Below are positions 1 to 12,300 of a DNA stretch of 64,000 nucleotides, in pieces. The notes below the pieces were generated by a model that saw nothing but the letters and a program-made list of their open reading frames with translations, was not told the DNA's origin and made no database searches. Both the position numbers and the translations under genes were made by a program. Source of the DNA: Girardinichthys multiradiatus (taxonomy: Eukaryota; Chordata; Actinopteri; Cyprinodontiformes; Goodeidae). Where the stretch lies: NCBI RefSeq assembly GCF_021462225.1, contig NC_061795.1, forward strand, positions 7,347,501 to 7,411,500, written 5' to 3'. Position 1 is the stretch's first letter, and every line of letters begins with the position of its first letter.

Positions 1-316
1 ACCCAGGACAGTTCTAAAACACGTTGAAGGGAAAACTGCATTGTTTTGTAATTAGGATTACATTGACATTTAAATATGTCACTTTCTTTATGATTGGATG
101 AAATGGACTATATGAATTAGATTATATTATTTTCTAATAAAGTGCTTATAATAAAGTTGAGTCAACATTTGTTGTAAATTGGTGTAATTAAAATAACCAG
201 AATTGAATTTGTTTCTTCTGGCCTGGGAACCTGGGAGCCCGTAAAATGAACTGGAGCTTGTTGCTGCAAGTGCAGAGGCACACCTGTCTGAAATGCAACA
301 TGTTTTCCTCTTGCAG

Positions 317-3300
317 ACGGCGTACAAATTCCTCCAAAAACACCCTAAGATCCTCGGCAGCAGAATCGCCATGCTGGGTCTCTCCTTGGGCACCAGTGTC
401 ACCCTGAAAATGGCTGTATATTCTGACGTTGTGAAGGTTTGATTCAGTTAATTTGCTTGATGTAGATGTCTTCAGTAAAGAAGACTCCTTTGGAAACAAG
501 TCCAATTCAGATCCTTTAATGTGCAGCTGAACCAATCCACATTCATTCCATTCAGTTTGGTTACTCTCACACAAAGTTCACCTCCAACTCAAACCACTAC
601 TGTGAAGTTAAGATTCAAGTCTTATTATTAACATAGTAATAAAATTACTGTTAGCATTAGTAAAAGTGACACATTTGTTAGCTAGTAGGCACAGTGAAGC
701 TACAATTCAACAAGATCAACAATGTAAATATTCAGGTTCATCTGATTAACATCTGTTTCTCTTAAGATGTTTCTGTATGTGTTCATCAGCTTAGGTGTGC
801 AGTGTGCATCAATGGGAGTCACGTGCAGCCGATGGATGGATTTCTGAATGAAATGCTGAATTATTTCACCGAGTAAGTTTGTCATTTTCCAGTCTGTGGT
901 TGGATTTGTACATAAAGGAATCAGTTTTTATAAGCTTATAAGAGAACAAACAAATCAAAAATGTTTGTTTAAGTCTGCTTATCACAACTAATTTGAAATG
1001 ATTAAATTTTTCGTTCAACAAAGACACTGCAGGAATATTCACTTTACTAAAGATAATGAAGTGGTCTGGCGAGATATTCTGCTGCCCATTCCCACTGACC
1101 TCTCCCGCAAAGTGGATGTGAGTAACTTAAAGCCACAACATTTCTGTTCTTTCCCATATTCTGTTTTAAGTTTACCAATTGGTTTGGTTCTCATAGACAA
1201 ATCTCTTTTGTACACCAATTAACCTTTAGTTTCTAAGTAAAGTATGGGTTTATGCACAAACTGCATTAAGCAACATTAAACCAAAAATTCTAGTGATCTA
1301 TAAACAGCTCAGTTGCATCACAATCTGTGGTCAGAGACATTTGCTGAATTTTAATTTGTAACCAACTAGAAACACTCGACACAGATAAAGTCGCAAAAAA
1401 GGTATATAAAAAGATGAATAGAACCACAAATCACCATGGCAGCTGTGGTGCCTTCGCCTTGTGGATTTCTTCTCTTTTTGATCATTATTAAACTTAAGTG
1501 CTTCAGATCATTAAACAAATTTTTATTTAACATAAAGATAACCTGAGTAAATACAAAAAGCTGTTTTCAGATGATTTCTTTGCTTATTAAAGGAAAAAAA
1601 AACAAAAAACTATTCAAACCAACCTGACTCTGAGTCTGACTGCAATATTCAGCTGTAGCTCCAAGTGGGGGAAGGAGAAATGAAAAGTTGTTCGTCAAGG
1701 TGGCGCTGGGAAAAGTAAAAAAAAACTCAACTACCCTAACGTGTGATATTACACACTTAAGAGGGTCCTTTTAGGTTTCTGAAATGTTGGGATTATCGAT
1801 CTGAGAATATTATTTAATATTTAATTTTAATATTTTATCAAATAATATTTCGGTCTGTTAAGGGTTGTCCTGTGAATACCGGCCCAGTAAGGCGATGGTA
1901 TTAGGACAAAATAGAAAGGTGTGAGACGAGCTCTGACATTATTGAACAGCATAAACTCTGCACATATATGGAATGAATTCACACAATTTCTTAAAATACA
2001 AGAATTTATTAACAGAAATAAGTCAACTCAAAGTCAAACATATGTCAATCAACAAACTCTTTACTATGCTAAAACAATCCAACTAAACTACCAAGCAGAA
2101 TTAAAGAATAGGGAAGATTAATGGACTATGTACAATATAAACAAGTTAATCAAAGATGATTGAAAACCATGACCAAAAGAGTGATGCAACATTACCATGC
2201 AATGTTATTTATGTTTGAGACCCAAGTATTATCTTGAAGAATCTGGAAATTAAGTTAAGTTAGTCTTGGAACCAGTTTAGGCAAAAATCAGCAATAATCA
2301 GACAACCATTCACAATGCAAGATCAGATAAAATATTATTTTAATAAAATAACATTTTAAAGAATGATCTGCTGAATAAAACCAACCTTCTGGATGACTAA
2401 TTCTCAACGGTGTCTAATTAGCTGCCTTTACTTATTGAAATAATATTTGAAGAAATATTATTAAGGGAATATTTTGGAAAGAGACAAATCTTTCTGGAGA
2501 AATGGGGCTTAATGATGTTTACTTAGTTATCAGATTTAGTGAAATAATGTTTAGGGACTATTATTCACTAGTTTGAAACTAACAACCTTTCTGTTAAATA
2601 TTCTTTAGCACCAGAATCAAACACATACCTTTAAAATACCAGGGTCAATAAAAGGGTTAAAATGCATAAGCGCGGACGGCGCATTATGATCAATCTTCTG
2701 TTTAAAATCACCCTTCAAGTAAAGTTTGTCTTAACTTTAAAAACATACAAACAAAGAACACAACCTGAGCACGTGTGCTCCAGATAGTCTGCTAGCATCA
2801 AGATAGCTGAGTTCAACACAAACAAACCAAACTTCATAAAATGAAAAACGTTTAGATAATTTCAATTTAAATCTTTCTATTATTCTCTGCCCAAAACACT
2901 TAACCTCATGAACTGTGGTGAGGAATGTTGTCCAAGCGACGATGAAGTTTGAAGAAGGTATCCACAGTGAACAATGGTTAGCCACAGCTAACCTCCTTAA
3001 CTTTGGGGGTTGAAGGTGCTCTGTGAACAAAGGGTTAGCTTCCCACTAACCTCCAGCTGTGGATGAAAAACGGCTCGTTGTGTCTGCCAACCACACTGCA
3101 CGTTAACACGGTGGTGCGGTCTCTGCTGTCTTCCTTCCAGACTGGGAGACCGCTCCGCTCGGCTTCATAGAGACCGCTTCTCTGGGACAATTTGCTTCTG
3201 CAAGCCTCAGAGAAAAAGTAAGCAACTCGTACACTTTAATTTCCCTGTTCATGAATGAAAATACCGGATACACAGACAGTATTTCATTCGTACTTATCTT

Positions 3301-6300
3301 TGCCATCCTTGGATCCAGTTGAAGAGTTTATGTCTGTTTGCCAGCAAAGAGACATCAGCGCGCTTTGTCCCCCTCCAGTCCTGATGAAAACCAGCTCGGA
3401 AGAGGTCGGCTTGTTGGAGAGGTGGGGTTTTTTTGCGGGCAGTGGCATTATGGGAAGTCCGCTGTTACCCCCGATTCCTAAGTTGCGCTGGAAGTAGGTT
3501 AATGCAATTTATTTTGAAAGTTCCAGAAAAGTCCGTACCGGAGATTAATGTTGAAATCCATGGCTGTGGGTCCCAACAGAAAGTTCAAGAATATTATTTT
3601 ACTATTTACAAACATACAGCGGTGAGGTGCTTGAACCATCAATGGAAAAGAAGCAATAGAATTTGTTCCTCATCTGTTCTTGAATTTCTTTTAGAAAGGG
3701 AATGAAGTGGTGTTGGTGTTGGATCTTTTAGCCTACTTTATGCTGTCAAACAAGTTCGACCAAAGTTCTTTTTTTTAATCTACAAGTCTGGCAGTAGTTA
3801 TTCTTGTGAGACCGAGCTCGGCACAAAATGGGGTTAAGCACTTTGACACATAGAGCAACATTGGACGAGTATTAAGAAGAGTATTAAGTGTTAATGTCTA
3901 CTTATTGATTAAATCATCAACAAAAATGTTTTGGAATTGAAAACCTACTCAACTATAATATATACTTTATAAATATTATTTTATTAAGATGTGATTAATC
4001 ACAGTTAAATAAAACACAGACAACTAATATGTTTTTAAATCATGTCCCACCACCAAAAGACAGAAGAAGAAAGACATTTATTCAAAGAAGGAAGACGTTT
4101 GAGGTCCAGCAGGTTCAAACACCAAAACAGCGCCTCATCAAAAGAATCCCAACACCTTACTTTAGCTAGGCTCTCAGGACTGGGTCTCAGGATCTGTTGG
4201 CTTGATGGCCGTCTCCCTACAGTTGATGAAGAAGCTCTTGGCACAACAGCTGCTTGACTTGGCCTCAGAGTCATAGTCTTCTGCTGTTTCATCAGGCTCA
4301 GGTATTAGATGTTCATGGATTCCTGACTTTCAATTCAATTCAATTCAAAGATACTTTATTGAAATTAGAAAAAAAAACTTGAATTTGGGACCTAAATTGT
4401 CAACAGTACAAAAAGGAACTTTCTGAGCAAATTGAATCTAGTCCGGCAGGTCATGTGGAGAAAAACAAAACACATGTCGCTCATCAGTGAGTGTTACCAT
4501 TACCAAAATATTTGAAGTAAATCATTCTATAGTGAGAAAGATTACTCACAAGTGAAATAGTTTGACAATTGCCAATATTGTCAGTATCAACATAAAGCAA
4601 TAAAGATAAAAGAATTATTAATTTCCATACGTACTCTCCAGTAAGACATTAAAGTTAAATAAAATGATCCTGTTATGTAGCTAAACCTTAATGTCATTCA
4701 AGCTGAATTGCTACGTAACAAATGAAACACTGAAATATACCAAATATCAATCGTTGGATATCATCTGACTGAAATAAATATGGTTTTAGCATTCAGTCAT
4801 TGAGAAAAGCCAGCAGGAGTTTTAAAAACGATGTGCCGGGAGTCAGGTGTTTTCTCTAGATTTAGCGTGCCTCAACCACCCAGACAGCTGACAACTGGCA
4901 GGATGAGCTGGCTGTAAGGGCAGCCAGAACAGACTTTTGAAATTAAGCCATATCTTGATAAACCGAGCAGATATATCAGCATTACACAGCTACATTCTCT
5001 CCTAAAGACTAAGTAAAAGTTAATTTTGTGCCGCAGAAAGTGTAATTTATCAAACTTTACTCACAGCTTCTGTTGCTCTCCTCCGCCATTGCTGTTTTTA
5101 CCCTCAATGAATGATGGGATACAGTAGGCCATGACACAGGCAGTTACGGGTATCTTTCCCTCTGCTGTCCCTTTTAGTGAACTGAATGTGATTCATAGTG
5201 CTTGTCATTTAGACTGAGATGTTCAGATGTTGGCAATGTTTGTTTATATTTTAAGCAACGCTTCGACTCATGAAATTTTGCAAATCGTAGCTGCCTTAGT
5301 CCTGCTAATTAGGTGATTATTTGATTCAGGTTAAAAGTTTGAAGGACACTGGCCCTTGAGGACTGAAGTTTAAGAGCCCTGCTCTTAGAGAATGTGGTAA
5401 CACAAGTTAGATTTGCAAATATACCTGAACCAGAAAACTTCTGGAACAATGTCCTTTGGTCAAATGAGCATGAAGCGGAGACATTTGGTCTTGCATTGCC
5501 CCATATTTGGAGAAAACCAAACAGGATAGCAATCGAAACTCTTCATGCCATCTTTTTTAACCACGGTAAAGAGGTTGACTCCGGCTTGTTTTACAGCCAA
5601 AGAGCTTGGACACCTTGCTCTTACTGGGTCAACCATTAGCCTGTATGCAAAGCCATTCTACATGTGAGTCTGTCTGTCTGACAGATGAAGCTTGGCTGGG
5701 AGCAGGACAGTACTGTGATCCCAAACACAGCAGCAAAGCAACCCTGTTGTGGGACTTGAACCTGCAACAGAGTCAGTTGCTTTACCCCTTTGCCATCATC
5801 GCTGCACTCAAGTATGTATACTGAGCAACATGTTGATAGCTTGCTACCAAGCATGGTGAAGTGATGAAAGCCGCACTGTTTGATGATGGTTTCACATCAG
5901 AGACTAAATGTACATCCTTCAATCAAACGAGGTGTGAAAATTTTGACAGATGGGCGGGACTTCTGGTGGCGGGAGATCCTAGGGCGGGACTTCCGGTGGC
6001 GGGACAGCCTAGGGCGGGACTTCCAGTGGCGGGACTTCGGGCGACGTAACCGGATATCGTCATTAACTGGATGTTGTCATTATAAGGAAGCAAATCTTTC
6101 TAATTGTATGTTTTTAGATGTTTTTTACACATAAAAACAAAACATGTAGTTTATCCACTTTAAAAGTCACTCAGGTTAATGCAGGCACATCACACAAAAT
6201 TCTGATAAAAAGAGAGAACCTGACAGAATTGTAAATTTATTTAGTTTTAACGCAGGGGTTATTTAGATGGATGTTTTAACATCTAAAAAAAAACCAAGAA

Positions 6301-9300
6301 AGACAAAAAGTAGATACAGAACCTTTCTTCATCTGCTCAAATGTTTGAGTAATCTAATCTGCACCAGCAACTTGTAGAGATGATCTAAAAAACAGAAACA
6401 AATGAACTGAAAAAAAAAATTGTTAAAAAGTAAGCCAAACATGGAATTATCTAAAATTTTATGAGTGCTCAGTATGCTGTTTCCAAATTAGAAATGGATT
6501 CTACAGCTAAAAGACTTTGTTTGGAATCATGAGAGACTCCATTTGGTAAAATGGATGATAATTTTAGTTACCTTAAGCTTATCTTTTTTCACCTTAGACC
6601 AATAGTTATTGGGGATTTAGAGAAAACAGTTTTCTCCTCATCCCACATGGGAGCCAGAAGTTGTAACTTGTATGTGTGGTCTATGTAAAACATCACAAGA
6701 AACTGAAAAAAAATAAAATAAAGGTTATAAAGTCCTCAGACATGTCACTGTTTATTGAATTAAGGCAGACATCCGCAGCTGTTTCTTGTGTATTGTCTCA
6801 GACAAAGTCTTCACACTGACTGTAGTCAAAGTAATTAAGACGACCGTGCTCCTTCCTGGCCCAAAGTGTCGAGCATTGTCTCAGTCAATACACATCCACT
6901 GTTTATTGAATTGGTGATCAGACCTCAGACATCTGCAGCTGTTTCTTATGTATTGTCTCAGACAATGTCTTCACACTGACTGTAGTCAAAGTAATTAAGA
7001 GGACTGTGCTCCTTCCTGGCCCAAAGTCTCGAGCATTGCCTCTGACAATTCACATCCCCTGTTTATTGAATTAACGCGTCTGCGCTGTTGCTGAGGTGTC
7101 TCGGGGGGTGTGACCAAGGGGCGTAACTATGCGCACTGATAGTATTTCGTCATTAGGGGGCAAATCTAGAATCAACAAATTAAAAAAACAGAAGGGTGTT
7201 CTTTGGTGTTTGTTTTAAATAGTAGCAGAAAACACAGCAATTTACCTGCAGCATTCGCTGGAAAAGAACACTCGTTGAACAATGGTTAGAGTTAAGAGAG
7301 TTTTTCATCAAACCGGGGAGAAAAGCAAGGTGTGCCGAGATGATGAGCAACCATCTACATCATCTATTTCCTCATCTGAGATACCTATCAGAATTCCTAT
7401 TGTAACATACTCTGCAGATGATGATCCAACTTCACCAACAACAATGGATGAAAAACAGGCCTCAGGTCAGCTAAGACGTACGTCTCTTCTGTGGGAAACC
7501 CCAGGAACCGTCTACAGGCATACGAGCCGTGAATTGGATGCCCCGAAGAAATCAACATATTACCTATGCAAGGTACAAAGGCCTCCGTTCGACACTCTGC
7601 AGGAAGAGTGGTCTTTGGAACCATATGGACTGAGTGGTAGCTGGGGGTATATTTTGATGTACGAAATAGGAGAGCTCTGCCTGTATCAGTTGGATCAAGA
7701 CAAGGTATTTAATGGATAATTGGCTCTGTGTACTCTCACCCACCACGACTGGGCTGTGTTACGGCTGGCAATCCCACACCTTAACGATAACCCTGAATCA
7801 GTCTCAGTGTATGAGAGGGAGGATGAAGATGAAAGCTCTCCTCGACCAGCAAAAAGGATGAGAATGTGTCCTTCCAATGTTGAAATAGCTGCGAGAGAAC
7901 CTGTTTAGTGCAGTGTGGGGGTCAAAAACCACAGCAAATGGCCGCTGGTCTTTTCAGGCAAGCAAACGCAAGAACAACCAGACAACCCCCTCAGATCTGT
8001 TTGTGTTGGAGGCATTCAATCAGAACTGCGGTGTATTCAAGACAGTGCTGGCTCTACCGTATGATGCTTGGGTTGAGAAGATGAATGAAATCGGACAGCG
8101 TCTTTCCGACCTTTTCCGAAACTCGCTGCTGGATTAATATTATGTCAGGGAAAAGAATGCTGACGTTCCCTGTTGTGGATCTAAAGCCCACCCTCTATTG
8201 AGGACCCACCCCCCTTTTTGAGGACCCTCCCCCTTCCCGCGCTATATATCAGGGTCTAACTGCGAGCTCACAGACTCTTCTTCACAACGGTGGGCGGCAG
8301 ACCTTGAGAATGTATGGAGCGTACGGGAAAACACCATACTGGGACCTCTACAACCAGGAAGAAGAGACCGTCTTCTCTCCTGATCATGAAAGCTTCAACA
8401 CCGGGCCGTATCATCCACCTTCTCCAGACCTTTACTCACCAGCCACCTCATCGTCGCAGCTCTTTGAGTCCCTATTCAGCCCAGGCACACCGACAGGATA
8501 CAACCTCAGATCGTTTCATCCGCCTTCTCCCGACCTCTATTCACCACTATGCGTGGCTGAGTCTGTACACACAGATATCCAACCTGAAGACAAGAAGGTG
8601 GTCGTGGAGGACGAGGCAACCATCAGCTACTCACCCTCCCCACAAACTCCAGACCTGATACCTGCCCCTCAGCCTTCACCAGAGGAGGAGAGTAATCAGG
8701 GTGGTGAAATTGACGGCTGGATCTCAACCGCTCTCATCAATACGGTGAAAACAGCTATACTTCATTTATTCAACATAACCTGTTTGAACTATGTCAAAGA
8801 AACCTGTTATGGGTGCATAACGAACCACCTGAGCCAACGACACCATCAGTGCCTGGAGATATTGGAGGAGGAGTATTACCAAATCAACTTTCAACGCAAT
8901 GTGCGACAACTCATAAACCCCAAGCTCCTTCCTGCTATTCAGAAACTTCTGACACTGCGACGTATACAAGCAGATGACTTCAGAGTGAAAACGATTGCAG
9001 AGGCGGTTTTATATGAACTGAAATCGGTACAAGGCTTCCATAGTGCAATCACTGATATGTACGATAAGATGAGCGGTAATGACTGTCTCAAGCAGCTTAA
9101 CTCTGTTTCAGAGTGCTACGATCCGATCTCAGTTGTTTGATGACTTTTTTTGTCTTTTCTGTATTCTCTCTCGGCTTTCTGCTGGTATACATACAGGGGT
9201 TGGACAATGAAACTGAAACACCTGGTTTTAGACCACAATAATTTATTAGTATGGTGTAGGGCCTCCTTTTGCCGCCAATACAGCTTCAGTTCGTCTTGGG

Positions 9301-12300
9301 AATGACATATACAAGTCCTGCACAGTAGTCAGAGGGATTGTAAGCCATTCTTCTTGCAGGATAGTGGCCACGTCACTACGTGATACTGGTGGAGGAAAAC
9401 GTTTCCTGACTTGCTCCTCCAAAACACCCCAAAGTGGCTTAATAATATTTAGATCTGGTGACTGTGCAAGCCATGGGAGATGTTCAACTTCACTTTCATG
9501 TTCATCAAATCAATCTTTCACCAGTCTTGCTGTGTGTATTGGTACATTGTCATCCTGATACACGGCACCACCTTCAGGATACAATTTTTAAACCATTGGA
9601 TGCACATGGTCCTCAAGAATGGTTCGGTACTCCTTGACAGTGACGCGCCTATCTAGCACACGTATTGGGCCAAGGGAATGCCATGATATGGCAGCCCACA
9701 CCATCACTGATCCACCCCCATATTTCACTCTGGGCATGCAACAGTCTGGGTGGTACGCTTCTTTGGGTCTTCTACAAACCGTAACTCTCCAGGATGTGGG
9801 GAAAACAGTAAAGGTGGACTCATCAAAGAACAATACATGTTTCACATTGCCCACAGCCCAAGATTTGCGCACCTTGCACCATTGAAACCGATGTTTGGCA
9901 TTGGCATGAGTGACCAAAGGTTTGGCTATAGCAGCCTGGCCGTGTATATTGACCCTGTGGAGCTCCCGACGGACAGTTCTGGTGGAAACAGGAGAGTTGA
10001 GGTGCACATTTAATTCTGCCGTGATTTGGGCAGCCGTGGTTTTATGTTTTTTGGATACAATCCGGGTTAGCACCCGAACATCCCTTTCAGACAGCTTCCT
10101 CTTGCGTCCACAGTTAATCCTGTTGGATGTGATTTGTCCTTCTTGGTGGTATGCAGACATTACCCTGGATACCGTGGCTCTAGATACATCACAAAGACTT
10201 GCTGTCTTGGTCACAGATGCGCCAGCAAGACGTGCACCAACAATTTGTCCTCTTTTGAAGTCTGGTATGTCACCCATAATGTTGTGTGCATTTCAATATT
10301 TTGAGCAGAACTGTGCTCTTATCCTGCTGATTGAACCTTCACACTCTGCTCTTACTGGTGCAATGTGCAATCAACGAAGACTGGCTACCAGGCTGGTTCA
10401 ATTTAGCCATGAAACCTCCCACACTAAAATGACAGTTGTTTCAGTTTCATTGTCCAACCCCTGTATATAACAGTTTTGATTTTTAAAGATTGCAATGTTT
10501 GAATTGATCTTTATTATCTGAATGTGTTTTTTTTTTCTGTTTCTCTATTCATGAAAAATGTATATTATAACCCATCAAATCCGGGAAGTTTAGGGGGTAT
10601 AGTTAGGTTGAGGAGGGTTTTGCAAAATGAAACGGGGAAGAAGGTAGCGGTTGAAAAAGTAAAAGATTTTTTATCGGGAGAAGATACCTATACTCTACAT
10701 AAACCTGCAAGAATAAAGTTCCCGAGAAACAGAGTTTTTGTCACCAGACCATTGAGACAGTTCCAAGCCGATCTCTGTGACATGCAAGCTCTGGCCACGG
10801 AAAATGACGGTTACAATTATTTATCAACAGTCATTGACATCTTTTCAAAGAGGGCGTATGTACGTGTTTTGAAGAGGAAAACTGCTGCAGAGGTGCTAAA
10901 GGCTTTTGAATCAGTTTTTAAAGAAAGTCAGGTCCCAAAAAAACATCAGACTGATGCAGGTAAATAATTTTTTAACAAGAAATTTAAGCTTCTAATGGAG
11001 AAACACGGTATTGAACATTTTGCCACAGTGACACAAAAGCCTCTGTGGTTGAGAGGTTTAACCATACGTTAAAAACAAGGATGTGGAGATATTTTATTGC
11101 TAACAACACCCGGCGGTACATTGATGTCCTGCAAAATTTAGCTAGAAGCTACAACCACAGCTACCACACCAGCATTAAGATGAGCCCTATGGAGGTGACC
11201 TCAGAAAATGCCTTTCAAGTGTTTCAGAATCTGTACGGTGTTACCTCCAACAGATATTGCATGGCCTCAGTGACAATGTTTAAACAGGGGGATCTTGTCA
11301 GAATATCCAAGGTAGGTGGAGTGTTTGACAGAAAATACAAACAGAGTTTTACAGATTAAGTGTTTACAGTATATGAGCGGATACCCCGATCTCCTGTATA
11401 CGAACTCAAAGATTTGGATGGAGAACCTATTGAGGGTTCTTTTTATGCTGAGGAACTTCAAAAAGTAAAAATATTTAAGGACAAGATGTATCAAGTGGAG
11501 AAAATATTAAATCAACGCACTGTTAAGGGTGTCAAACAGGTTTTTGTACGCTGGAAAAATTTGCCTGAGAAATTCAACAGTTGGATCAAGTTTGATGAAC
11601 TACAAAACGTATAAAATAGGTGTGTGCTAAAACCTTACGATTCATACAGCATCATGTAACGCAAGGCAGAGGATGACAGTTTGCACATTACCCTTCCCTC
11701 TAACGCTAGCATGGAAGTGTTTAAAAATAATACCAGTTCAAGTTTCTGTGTAAATTTAGCTCATCATATTGATTTAGAAGGCCAATGGTTGGTTACATTA
11801 GCAGAGATTTCATATCCCCATACATGGTATAATTTACCGAATAATGTAGCCTACTTTGAATGGAGGAAGGTTGGTGATGTGGAGATCCATACGCAAAGGA
11901 TCAGAGGTGGCTACTATAACAGCGCTATTCAACTTGAGACAGAGATGGAAATGTTTTTCAAAAAAATGAACTCGGGTATCCGCATTAAATTCAGCAAAGT
12001 TCAAAAGAGATTTGCATTTCAAGCAAGCGGTCAATAGGAAATATGCTTCTTCAGTACTCTAGCTTATATGCTGGGTGTGAAACCAGGGGAATGGATTCAT
12101 GTAGCTGTACCAACACTGGCTCCTTTTCCGGCAGATATAAAGGCTGGTTTCTATCACCTATACTGCTACAGCGACGTGGTCAGCCCGCAAATAGTAGGCA
12201 ACGCTTTTGCACCTTTACTGAGGACCATCAAAGTACAAGGCGACTTCAGTGATATGGTTACTCTGACGTTTAACCCCCCCCCCCCCCCCCCCCACTACCT

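Noticed and set aside
1740..3530. Possible LTR or retroviral leader on the - strand
   Set aside because: No paired repeat, primer site or coding match could be shown within the window.
5861..6134. ORFs across the left TIR tip (about 62 and 84 codons)
   Set aside because: They are made by the 30-base GC-rich repeat, which stays open because 30 is a multiple of three; the right TIR does not keep them.
8314..8658. 114-codon ORF overlapping the 276-aa Polinton gene
   Set aside because: Shadow frame of a Pro/Ser-rich coding region; no start context of its own.
9619..10470. Three + strand ORFs up to 186 codons inside the Tc1 copy
   Set aside because: Antisense shadows of the transposase on the - strand; the same shadows appear in the copy at 63632-63989.
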